A stretch of DNA of 64,000 nucleotides from Tretioscincus oriximinensis (lineage: Eukaryota; Chordata; Lepidosauria; Squamata; Gymnophthalmidae). Of the stretch, positions 54,775 through 64,000 are shown piece by piece; the first letter of the stretch is position 1; each line of letters begins with the position of its first letter. A program made the position numbers and the translations under genes. Below the pieces are notes generated by a model, which worked only from the letters and a program-made list of their open reading frames with translations, had not been told where the DNA came from and did not search any database. The stretch is from assembly GCA_022410635.1 (NCBI GenBank), contig JAJVDF010000140.1, forward strand, positions 1,343,417 to 1,407,416, given 5' to 3'.

Positions 54775-56281
54775 CACTGTTCAAACAAGTAAAGGGAACA
54801 GTTAAACAACAGAATATAACTCCAAATAAATCAAATTTCTGTGAAATCAAACTGACCACTTAGGAAGCAAAACTGATTGACAATTTGACGTGCTGTTGTG
54901 CAAATGGAATAGACAACAGGTGGAAATGATTGGCAATGATCAAGACACACTCAATATAGGAGTTGTTCTGCAGTTGGGGACCGAAGACCACATCTCAGTT
55001 CCAATGCTTTCAGGCTGATGGTTTGGTGAGTTTTGAATGTTGGTTGTGCTTTCACAGAACTATGTGTGGTAACATGAGACGGACTCTGCAACCCACACAG
55101 GTGGCTCATGTATGCAATGCAAACTGGCAAGGTTTGCTGTGTCTGTCAGAGTAGTATCCAGAGGCTGGAGGCACTACCAGGAGACAGGCCAGTCCACTAG
55201 GAGATGTGGAGGGGGCCGTAGGATGGCAACAACCCAGCAGCAGGACAGCTACCTCCGCCTTTGTGCAAGGAGGAACAGGAGGGGCACTGCCAGAGCCTTG
55301 CAAAATGACCTCCAGCAGGCCACAAATGTGCATCTGCNTGCACAAACGGTTAGAAACAGACTCCATGAGGATGGTGTGAAGGCCTGACGNCCACAGATGG
55401 TGGTTGTGTTCACAGCCCAACACCGTCCAGGACGCTTGGCATTCGCCACAGAACAGCAGGATTAGCAACTTTGCCAGTAGCGCCCTGTGCCTTTCACAGA
55501 TGAAAGCAGGTTCACACTGAGCACATGTGACAGAGACTGGAGATGCCAGCGAGGGCGATCTGCTGCCTGCAACATCCTTCAGCATGAGCGGTTTGGCAGT
55601 GGGTCAGTAATGTGGGGTGGCGTTTATTTGGAGGGCCTTCATGTGCTCACCAGTGGTAGCCTGACTGCCATTAGGTACCGAGAGGAGATCCTCAGACCCC
55701 TTGTGAGCCCATNTTGCGGTTGGCCCTGGGTTCTTCCTAATACAGGACAATGCCAGACCTCACGTGGCTGGAGTGTGTCAGCAGTTCCTGCAAGATGAAG
55801 CCANTGAAGCTATGGACTGGCCCGCCCATTCTCCAGACCTGAATCTGGGACATCACGTCTCGCTCCATCCACCAACGTCACATTACACCAGACAGTCCAG
55901 GAGTTGGCAGATGCTTTAGTCTAGGTCTGGGAAGAGACCCCTCAAGAGACCATCTGCAACCTCATCAGGCGCATGCCTAGGCGTTGTAGGTCATACAGAC
56001 ACGTGGAGGCCATACACAACACTGAGCCTCATTTTGACTTGTTTGAAGGACATTACATCAAGATTGGATCGGCCTGTAGTATGTTTTTCCATTTTACTTT
56101 TGTGTGTGACTTCAAATCTAGGCCTCCATTGGTTAATGAATTTGATTTCCATTGATGATTTTTGTGTTTTGGTTGTCAGCACATTCAACTTTGTACAGAA
56201 CAAAGCATTCAATGAGAATATATCATTCATTCAGATCTAGGATGTGTTATNTGAGTGTTCCCTTTATTTGTTTGAGCAGTG
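54775..56281 (+). mobile_element. Tc1/mariner element, 1.5 kb, complete ends
   Basis: Terminal inverted repeats CACTGTTCAAACAAGTAAAG and, reversed, CACTGCTCAAACAAATAAAG. A TA dinucleotide lies on each side (54773-54774 and 56282-56283), the expected Tc1/mariner target. The transposase inside is broken (see next entry). Confidence 0.92.
55080..56030 (+). pseudogene. Tc1-like transposase pseudogene
   Basis: Frame pieces at 55112-55387 ([30 protein letters not shown]) and 55487-55798 (FTDESRFTLSTCDRDWRCQR, NILQHERFGSGSVMW, LTAIRYREEILRPL) are typical of the Tc1 DNA-binding and DDE domains. Later AMDWPAHSPDLN and MPRRCR lie in other frames. A stop after GVKA, frameshifts and a missing start show it is inactive. 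Confidence 0.9.
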
Positions 56282-56289
56282 TACATGAT

Positions 56290-57280
56290 ATGTCAGAAAA
56301 CAAGCAGATGATGAATGTTCTATAAGAATCTCCTCTCAAACCCAGAAGACTTGGGAGCATTCCTTGGAGCTTTGTTACTTTCTGAAAACAATATTCTTGA
56401 AATAGCTGTAGCAGATACGGACAAAATGAAATAGATACATTGCTAGATCTCTGAAACATCTATAACAACAGACAGACACACATAAATATTACATTGTGCA
56501 TCAAAATTGAACCTGCTTGAATTACACGACAAAAGAGAACGCACCAAAAATATTTAAGGCATTTCCAGCATATTTGTTAGAAGTTCCATATCAAGTGCAG
56601 TCTGATCCCTGCCTGAAACTCCCATCTAAAATATGCTCCTCTCTATCCAAAATTCCAGTTTGTGAATTAAAATTATTAGTCACTCAGAGCTCATGCACAA
56701 TAAAATGTCCTCTTAGCTAAGATCACTTCAGTGCAAAATTCGCTAAAAAATATATGCCTAATGTAGATGCTTGTATTCTCATCAGTGCATCTGTGGGGAA
56801 AAAGCTGTGAAAAAATAACAAATGTTTTAATAATAGGGACTTAACACCACTAGAAATTATGGATTAATGCAACAAGAAAATAAAGTAGGAAATGCCTTTT
56901 CAATTTATCTTGNAATACTATGTCTCTAGAAATCTGGAATATTGGCACACTCAAAAATTGAGGTATGGAACTAAATAACATTTTTCTGGTGCAGAAATAG
57001 CAGTTTTTAAGAGAAATACTACACATTTGCTATTCAGTTTCATATTTTGATGTGATTTGTATTTAGTGGAAAGCGATTCAATCCATGTTAAAACTTGGTA
57101 TAGGATTTTTTTTGCATATGCAGACCATTGTAGTGGCTTGAGAAAATTCATGTTTGTTTTATATTCTTATATATGTACGTATATATGTATACACCAATTT
57201 ACTTCCTGTACATGTAAATGCAAGACCATAAATGGATGAGAGCAAGTCATATGCAACTGTGGTAAAGCTGATCGTTTTGT
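56290..57280. other. Unassigned AT-rich sequence
   Basis: No gene or repeat recognised. A start exon for the ORFs at 57290-58232 was looked for here and not found. Confidence 0.4.
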
Positions 57281-57289
57281 TCATTTCAG

Positions 57290-57364
57290 TGGATGTGTAC
57301 AGAAGAAAGTGCCTTGCAATATGTGGTACATCAATAAACAATGCTCAGTTTCGTGTGAGCTGTG
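57290..57364 (+). CDS. Exon-like ORF A, unassigned
   Basis: I do not recognise this product. The segment is bounded by a good acceptor (GTTTTGTTCATTTCAG) and donor (G|GTAAGA). It is open in one frame over 24 codons, DVYRRKCLAICGTSINN then AQFRVSC, with three cysteines. Both flanking introns would be phase 1, a pattern common in extracellular modules. No start codon or signal peptide was found upstream. It could be a real exon of a gene between UBE2Z and SNF8, a decayed gene, or chance. Confidence 0.3.
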
Positions 57365-58057
57365 GTAAGATACTATCTATGAAAGCAGTTTCGCCCTTAA
57401 TTTAGGTCAATGAATTATGTGTGCCCCAAGGGTATGAACCTTTAGGGACTGGATTAAAAATGTGAATGATGGTGGAAAAAAGCACGTTCATCAATGTACT
57501 GCAGTTACGTTAATTATAAACGCTTTGCAAATATGAAGGGTACATTTTTATGGAAACACGCTGCTGAGGGAGACACAACGAAAACAGGNTTGGAACTGCT
57601 GTTCTAGATGAACAACTCCACTTATTTTTAATAATGCATCTTACCACTGAGAAATTAGCATAGAAATATGGCTCCCACAAATAAGTGCACAATGCAAAAA
57701 AATAGTATATCAATAGAACATTTAGGAGAACATTGGATAGACAATCTATTATTCTAAGCCAAGGACNCTATGTAGTTTGAGACCAAGGGTATTTTTGCCC
57801 TTTGGTTTGAGGACACCTTAAGCAAGCAACTGAACCAGTACAATCACAGTTTGGATTGCTTGCAGCACCCTTAAATGGTCCATTCCATTCCTAAGTCATA
57901 TTTATAGCCTAGCTGGGGAAGGAGGCACAAAAAAAGTCCACATTTGGTTTTGGGCTGCTGGAATGAAATGAGTTGATGTGCAAATGCCCTGTTCTTCAAA
58001 TTTTGCCCACTATCTTGATGCAACTGGATGAGGACACTTCCCTTCGTCCAATCACAG

Positions 58058-58232
58058 TGAGGACGGACGGTCTGGACTGTCTCCTCTGGAAATCTGACAA
58101 TGTTCAAAAAAAGTTTCAACCTTGGTACCCAGAAGCTCCTTCACTATTGTTCAGCTGCCAGAAGTACAAAGGAGCTCTCTTGTTTCATGTGGCAGACTCA
58201 AGGAATGGGAACCAGGGATTCATTCTAAAACG
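58058..58232 (+). CDS. Exon-like ORF B, unassigned
   Basis: Not recognised. The acceptor CCTTCGTCCAATCACAG has a fair pyrimidine tract and the donor CG|GTAAGT is strong. The start phase matches the end phase of exon-like ORF A, so the two join in frame. It is open over 57 codons, starting RTDGLDCLLWKSDN and ending NGNQGFILK, with two cysteines. The same frame stays open upstream to about 57973. It lies about 260 bp from the SNF8 stop, on the opposite strand, so it could overlap the SNF8 3'UTR. Confidence 0.32.
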
Positions 58233-58494
58233 GTAAGTATGAAAGTCAGTGACATTACAAAATGTAGGTTAATGCACCATTCAACCAATATAAGCCTATA
58301 GATCTCAGAGGCAAAGTCACATGACTCAAACATTTCCACAATTGCATGGAACATGTCACATCTGGTGCAAACCCATGTTTCACAAGAGATTACAGTAATT
58401 TCTTTTAGAGAAAAGGCATGTGACATAGTTCAATTTTATCATAATTATAACTAGCAAAAAATAAGTCCAGATAATTCAGTCTCCTTTTTAGATG

Positions 58495-58632
58495 TTAAGG
58501 TAAGGCTTCCTTTGCTTCTTCTGGTGTGATTTCTTGAGAATAAAGCTCTGTGAAAAGGGCTGGTAGCCAATATTGTGGTTCTGTAGGAGCCTGGGTATCA
58601 AGCCACGCCATACCCTCTTTTAGCAAGTGGTC
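58495..58632 (-). CDS. SNF8: SNF8 last exon (C-terminus, stop)
   Basis: Forty-five codons, DHLLKEGMAWLDTQAP through EEAKEALP, then TAA (minus-strand bases 58497-58495). The acceptor is ATTTTTCAG. No AATAAA follows closely on the minus strand; a GATAAA variant at 58440-58435 is the nearest candidate poly(A) signal. Confidence 0.95.
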   Translation of the reverse strand, partial: DHLLKEGMAWLDTQAPTEPQYWLPALFTELYSQEITPEEAKEALP

Positions 58633-61600
58633 CTGAAAAATAAAAAAAGTTATCCTTGGAGAAGAGTGTTACCTGTATATCATAAAGGGATTCACTGGCA
58701 TTAGTATTGGAATCAAATTATTTCCAAACTGTGAAGGTCCCTACAACCAGACACCTTCTCCTAAATAAGCAGTGAACTACGTTTTATCTTACAAATTTGT
58801 AGGCTGTTTCAATAACTATACCTATACATTTAATGAATTCAATTATATTAGAACATGTGCAGTCTTTGCTAAGTATAGTCACCTCATTTCAGAGTCACTT
58901 CATTGCATGGAAAAACCCTAAAAAAGTATGAGGGATACCATGTTCACCAACCTTTACAATCCTTTAAAATTTAAGCACTGGATGTTCAAATGAAGATTAA
59001 AGGTACAGGTGAAACCCCGTTATAATGAATGCTAAGGGGTCAGGTGGACGTTATAATGAAATTTTGCTATAACGAAACCCATATTATTCAATAATACTGT
59101 TACAGGTGTTCCTCCAGAACTTTCAAATTTGTTTGTTATACCGCAAATCTTGTTATATCGGGGTTCTTTACAACGAGGTTTCCTCTGTATATCAAGATAT
59201 TTTCTCATTAGTGAGAACAGATTCTTCATATTAAAGTAAGGAACTACAGAGGATCAACTATTGTATTGCTTGGATATATTAGCTGGGAGGAGCTCGGCCA
59301 CTGAACAATGTCACGATATCAGATGCAACCACTCAGCCTGGACATGTGGACTTATAACTTGCAGAAGTGGTTTGCCATGGTCATCTTCAAGAGGAAAGCA
59401 AGACAGAAGAGCTCAAGTTGGGGGAAGAAACTCCCATTTTCCTCTACGAATATTTTGTGAGTTTCAGCATAATTATCACACTTATCATCATTCCCCTTCT
59501 CCCCATTTTGTAACTTGTCTTGAAATCTTTGCGTAAATGATAATAGATGTCCTAGGCTACTGCAGTTTAACCAAGGGAAATGAGTGAGGAGATTTCAGTT
59601 GATTATCTTCGAAATTTATTTCTTCTTGCAACTCCAGCTCACTAATGTTTTATCTCTACTATTTTTTCCATTTCTTTATTTTTATGAAATGTGTAACTGG
59701 GATTTTGTAGATTTTAAAGTAAACATTAATGCTCACTGTTCATTGCTCTAAGTCTATGATAAAGTGTGGTATGAAGTGCATAAAGAAATATCCCACTGTG
59801 GTTCTCTGTGGATTGTATATTTAGGGAGCAAAGGCTTATGTATCTTCAGGATATTTTTTAATGTCAGGGAATAACTGATATAAAATGCATAAAATTATGG
59901 TCTTGCTCTGGCTACTGCAAGAATCAGCTTAGGGATAGGCAAAGGACCTGGAAGGTACAAACACATTCCACACCTTCACTGGCCTCACCCTTGTGCATCT
60001 AGAATTTAAGGGTGCAGAATAGTAAAAGCCTTGAGTGGTTGGATGGGATGCATTGATGGACTGGGGAGCTAATGGGAGGGGAGAAAAGAGAATGAAGGTT
60101 ATTTGTTTATTACATTTATTTTCTACCTTCTATCAAATTTTTCAGATGTAGCATCTCTAATGAGGGTGGAAAACAACTTTATTCTAATCTGCCAGCTGAA
60201 ACATGGGCATAAGTAATAATTACCGAATATGGTCAGATTGTTAGGATAGAAGACAAAATAGATTACAAAGGGCCTGCACCTTCTGCTAGAATCAAAATAC
60301 AGGCAATGTATAAGCACATTTGCACTAAATAAATCTACAATGGAATCTCCAAGTTATCCAGTTACCAAGATTGGCTTCTTTCTTTCACTTACCAGAACTT
60401 GCTTTGCTCGTTCTGATTCCCATTTCAAACTTGTCTTGATTTCACTGATGGTCACATATCCCTTTTTCTGAAAGTGGAAAGCAAACAGATCAGATAATTT
60501 TAAAAGCTGCTGCTCAGCTCTAAAACTAATGGACAGATGAATTCAATTCAGTTCAAAAATGCAATGCAATTCAAAAATAATAACAACAGAAAAGCAAGTG
60601 TTCTAGGAATATCCCTTTCACATGCTGGTGGTTTCTCCAGGGGCTCTAGGAGCCCTCAAGAGCAGATCCAGAAAAGCTGCCCAGGTGTAGATGGCCATAT
60701 TCCTAGAGAGAGAGACTGCTCGTCCTGGGAAAAGTAGTAAGAACTATTCCAGTTGGAACGACTGAAGCTAGGTAAGTACAAAAAGATCAATAGTTGATCT
60801 TTGGCTGAGAAAAATGACCTTCTCTACTTTTAGATGCTGCTATTTTTTAATATGTTAATATGTTTTAATATGTTACTGTAAACTTCCCTGAGACCTTTGG
60901 GTATAGCTAAGCTGACCAGATGACCCCTTTGGGGGGGTGGGGTGAAAACTCGATTTCGCGGTGCCTCCCAGTTTATCCTGAGGGGAAAAAAATTACAGTT
61001 TTTTCAAAAAAACCTTTTTTTTCCTCAGCAAAAACCGTGAGGCACACCAAAACTGGGTTTCTACCCCCGAAAAAGAGGTCATCTGGTCAGCCTAGATAGG
61101 GCAGTATAGAAATGTACATAAATAAATAAATATTTCGTGGTCCTCTTTCTGCTGAGATAGGCATGTTTTAATAGATATTAGCAGCTTGTACTATAACTTC
61201 AGGAGCAATTTTGTCCAAGTATGGATGTATGGACTTGTTTTCCTCAACCTGATACTCTGCAGACACTGTTACATTCAACTCCCATTATCTATAGTTGGAG
61301 CTGATGAAAGTTAAAAAGAGTCCAATAATATCTAGAAGGTAAAAGTTTGCAGAACAGCGCTACAGACACTTCAATCCCACATGTGCAAAAATTGTCACAT
61401 AAGTCGATTTTCTGTCCCCTGACATATATACCTCAGCAAGCTGTATCACAACAGTGTGATCCATGTTTAGTTCGGCTGGCACGGATTGGATCAGATACGT
61501 CCCACCAACTGGAAGGATTCCAAAGCCATTTCCTAGAACTTTTAGTTTCTTAATTGCTCGTATGAGGTCATCTCTGGGAAGTTGGGAGGAAGAAGAAATG

Positions 61601-64000
61601 AGTCATATTAAAGGCTGATATTGCAATTTGAACATTTTTAGTGATCTCCAAGACAGCAGGTACAGGGCTGTGATTCCATGGCAGAGAGTTTTAAAAAATG
61701 TCCCAGAGAATCTAGAACTGAGTCAGAACATAAGAGGAGCCCTGCCAAATCGGGCCACAGTCCACCTAGTCATCCATTCTATCTCACACAGTGGCCCACC
61801 AATGGCATTCTTCAGTTGCTCTTAATTTCCTGCAAAAGGTATTCAGAGGAAACGTATTCATAACACCAAGCTGGAGGCAGCAACAAATACACTTGGCCCT
61901 CCAGGAATTTGTCTAATTCTTTCTTAAAGCTATTCAAGCTGGAATAATCCCTTCTTCTGGAAGTAATACTGAACTATCTGAAAATCCTAAGTTTCATTCA
62001 GAAGTAAAGCAGAAATATAGGCTTTTAGCGCTTATGATTGTGATGATATATTTGGCAAAAGCCTGCTGAAATCAGTAATGTGACACAAGTCCAAGAAGTA
62101 TAGGGTATAAACAGCTACCAAGATGGATGTCTTGATACTGCCTCCGAGATGGAGCAATTGTCAGTATTTCTGAACTACCATTTGCAGGGCTTTGAGAGCA
62201 GGTGTAGATTTTGCCTTCTTCTGTTTCAGACTGCCCAGGTAGATGCAATGGGTGGGCCTCTGTGTGAGACAGAATACTGGAGTAGATGGGCTCCAGCCCC
62301 CATTCAGCAGGGCTCCTCTTATGTTCATAAGTAGCTGAAACAAGTTTTTGATATATGAAGTTTGATGACACATCCTATGAAATTTCTATCCCTTCCAATG
62401 AATAGAAGAAGGAAAAGGTACTATATATGCCAGTCCATACTTTATATATGTACTGGGAAGAAACCATATTGTACTAACAGATGTAGCTTGAACATCTTTT
62501 GTTAAAGTGGAAAGTTGCTTAGAGATACCATTAAAAACTACAGTTGGATTCCCACTTGATCGTGAAACAGTAAAGGCAAGCAGTTGAAGCACTGTATTCA
62601 TGTTACTACTTGCCTCACCACTTCCCAATCATGTCCAAAGCTTTCTTAAACTTACTTTTATTTTTGCACTTTGATACATACCAAGAACAAAGCAGTTGAT
62701 TTCTTAATTGCTTGACTACTCCCCAATTACTCTGAAAGCACTTGGCCACACAAAGTTAAGTTTAAGGTGCAAACTTTAAACCAGACTTGTGTCACATGAC
62801 AAGTTTTCATTCAATTACAATAAGGAAGTGAGAGGCATGTGGAAGATTACTACCAGAATCTCTTCATCCCTTGTTGCTGCTGTTTGGGATTGGCTACAGT
62901 TATTACGCTGGGTCTGACTCAATAATTTCTCAATAATTCCCTCTCTGAGGCTCTCCATCTTTTGACGGAGACTAAAAGAAGGCGGCAATCTTATAGCTTG
63001 CTGGCTGTTCACTGGAGGGATGCTCTACAGACCATTTCTTCTCCCAAAATTCAAATGAAATGGTTAGCAAGTGGACTGATTCAAGTGAGACTAATATTCA
63101 GGATTGCTCAAACAGGTCAATGCAAATCCATTTGATTACAAGTTGCTTTCTCATACACAGAATGTTGGGAGAGGTTATTTTATTATTACCACCATTCAGA
63201 ATTTGTCATTAGTTAATACTAATAGGACCTACAACAGCCAGAGTTCAATGCTTCCTTGTATTTCAACAAAATACTTTTATTTAACAGGAATGATATTTTG
63301 CGGTAAAAAAATATTAATTTGATTAATCGTTTCATGCTAAAATCTGCTAATGGAATTTCTGCAACCATTGCAAATCACATCTATGTTCTATGCCTATTTT
63401 CCCCCCACAATTCAGTGCTTACTGGCTGACGTCTTGAGCAAATTTCCCCCTTCCCTTCAGTACTTGCTGGTGGAGTTCCTCCAGTGTTATTAGCCCTGGA
63501 AGGTGAAGAGAGAATTGCAATTTTATATATGAGCAATGATGATTACTCAGTGTGCTGTACTGAATTCCTAGTGAAATCAGGCAAATAAGGAGAAGGAGAA
63601 GGAGGACAACGACGCTGATTGCAGAATTAGCCCATAGTAATGAAACCCATCCATGGCTCCACCCACTCACCCACTTCCTCTCTCCCTTGCCCCCTCCCAT
63701 CCCCCTTTCACTCNCCACTTCTTTGTTTAGTTTATTCTTTCCATTTTCCTTTCCCTCCTTCTTCCTTTCCTTTATTTTTCTTTATCTTCCTTCCATCTTT
63801 CATCTATTCCTTCCTTTGTTCTTCCTTTCCTTACTTCCAGTACTGGTCTCAGTTATGAACCCTTGGGTTTCCACTTCCAACATCTTTCCAGCTAGAGGAC
63901 TGTTCACTAATTACTTCCCTCTAGTTTTCTGTCTTTTAGCCAGTTTCCTCCAGGACTCTGATCTGTGGAGGCTGCAAAAGCTCTGAGCCCTGTCATTGGT
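58495..64000 (-). CDS. SNF8: SNF8 (VPS22/EAP30), ESCRT-II subunit: last four coding exons, 5' part outside window
   Basis: SNF8 is a core subunit of ESCRT-II, with VPS25 and VPS36; it helps sort ubiquitinated membrane proteins into multivesicular endosomes. Four minus-strand exons (63495-63423, 61573-61432, 60467-60393, 58632-58495) join in frame to about 141 C-terminal residues, starting LITLEELHQQVLKGRG and ending EEAKEALP. They cover the tandem winged-helix region. All junctions are GT-AG. Human SNF8, as I recall it, has 258 residues, so the N-terminal helical hairpin and part of the first winged helix lie beyond 64000. No more exons were found between 63496 and 64000. The gene is convergent with UBE2Z. 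Confidence 0.95.
59006..59187. mobile_element. Pogo/Tigger-like MITE
   Basis: Ends CAGGTGAAACCCCGTTATAA and, reversed, CAGAGGAAACCTCGTTGTAA, with TA on each side (59004-59005, 59188-59189). Short and without transposase. It lies in the terminal intron of SNF8. Confidence 0.8.
59190..60392. other. SNF8: SNF8 terminal intron, remainder
   Basis: Contains a plus-strand open frame at about 59320-59536 that could join in phase to exon-like ORF B via a weak acceptor (ACGATATCAG at about 59319), reading CNHSAWTCGLITCRSG at the start. Otherwise nothing. Confidence 0.35.
60393..60467 (-). CDS. SNF8: SNF8 exon: KKGYVTISEIK segment
   Basis: Twenty-five codons in phase 0, KKGYVTISEIKTSLKWE through RAKQVL, the recognition-helix part of the second winged helix. 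Acceptor TTTCAG, donor CTG|GTAAGT. Confidence 0.95.
60908..61094. mobile_element. TAGGCTGACC-family MITE, in SNF8 intron
   Basis: Ends TAAGCTGACCAGATGACCCC and TCATCTGGTCAGCCTA. It interrupts an older SINE tail (CCCTGAGACCTTTGGGTATAG on the left, GGGCAGTATAGAAATG on the right). Confidence 0.8.
61432..61573 (-). CDS. SNF8: SNF8 exon: DDLIRAIKKL segment
   Basis: Acceptor TTCCCAG. Completes Gln, then 47 residues DDLIRAIKKLKVLG through MDHTVVIQLAE, including the winged-helix strand GGTYLIQSVP. The donor is GAG|GTATAT. Confidence 0.95.
61725..61980 (-). mobile_element. CR1 LINE 3' end, left half of a second head-to-head pair
   Basis: CAGAACATAAGAGGAGCCCTGC, TCACACAGTGGCCCACCAATGG, then TTCTTTCTTAAAGCTATTC. 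Confidence 0.75.
62095..62335 (+). mobile_element. CR1 LINE 3' end, right half of a second head-to-head pair
   Basis: CTGCCTCCGAGATGGAGCAATTG, GGTGGGCCTCTGTGTGAGAC and GGGCTCCTCTTATGTTCATAAG. Confidence 0.8.
62340..63422. other. SNF8: SNF8 intron, unassigned
   Basis: A minus-strand ORF at 63012-62815 has no recognised domain and is probably chance. Nothing else seen. Confidence 0.35.
63423..63495 (-). CDS. SNF8: SNF8 exon: LITLEELHQQ segment
   Basis: Minus-strand acceptor CTTCCAG, then two bases, then LITLEELHQQVLKGRGKF and AQDVS. The donor CA|GTAAGC is phase 2. Confidence 0.95.
63625..64000. repeat. Pyrimidine-rich dispersed repeat, copy 2
   Basis: Homologous to 11150-11490, in the same orientation: GAATTAGCCCATAGTAATG, a C/T tract, then CAACATCTTTCCAGCTAGAGG, CAGGACTCTGATC and TGTCATTGGT at the window end. 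Confidence 0.65.

Noticed and set aside
62815..63012. Possible additional SNF8 exon on the minus strand
   Set aside because: The peptide does not match SNF8, and the neighbouring exons join in phase without it.

Overview
This is vertebrate nuclear DNA, most likely from a squamate reptile. Its genes have long introns with GT-AG junctions, CpG-rich promoters, and repeats typical of lizards: CR1 and L1 LINEs, a Sauria-type SINE, a second tRNA-headed SINE, a SPIN-like hAT element, Tc1/mariner and pogo elements, and many short palindromic MITEs. I cannot name the species. There are scattered single Ns and one 801-bp assembly gap (4532-5332).

Three conserved genes are present in the order and orientation I recall for human 17q21.32: ATP5MC1 (+), UBE2Z (+), SNF8 (-). 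ATP5MC1 (about 18.98-25.7 kb) encodes the c subunit of mitochondrial ATP synthase; all four coding exons are intact. UBE2Z (about 29.6-50.2 kb, possibly to 52.2 kb) encodes the E2 that accepts ubiquitin and FAT10 from UBA6; all seven coding exons are intact. SNF8 (ESCRT-II) enters from the right edge on the minus strand; its last four coding exons lie at 58495-63495 and the rest is outside the window. The three are independent housekeeping genes linked by conserved synteny, not an operon.

Layout: 1-18.5 kb is repeat-rich with no recognised protein gene, but has an orphan promoter-like segment near 13.4-13.65 kb. ATP5MC1 occupies 18.5-25.7 kb. From 25.7 to 29.5 kb there is a spacer holding two copies of a repeat that carries promoter-like motifs, separated by a CRE/NRF1-like segment. 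UBE2Z intron 1 (30.2-39.2 kb) contains a 4.9-kb L1 with a 16-bp target-site duplication; intron 2 contains a young CR1 fragment. From 52 to 57 kb there is a MITE and Tc1 cluster. Two phase-compatible exon-like ORFs of unknown identity lie at 57.3-58.2 kb, between UBE2Z and SNF8.

The most interesting points are the unassigned exon pair at 57290-58232, a MITE family with 8-bp duplications (one copy holding a perfect 123-bp inverted repeat), a SPIN-like element with a foreign GC-rich core, two head-to-head CR1 pairs, and a dispersed repeat carrying ZNF143-like and CCAAT motifs. All of this was read by eye; no alignment or database search was run.
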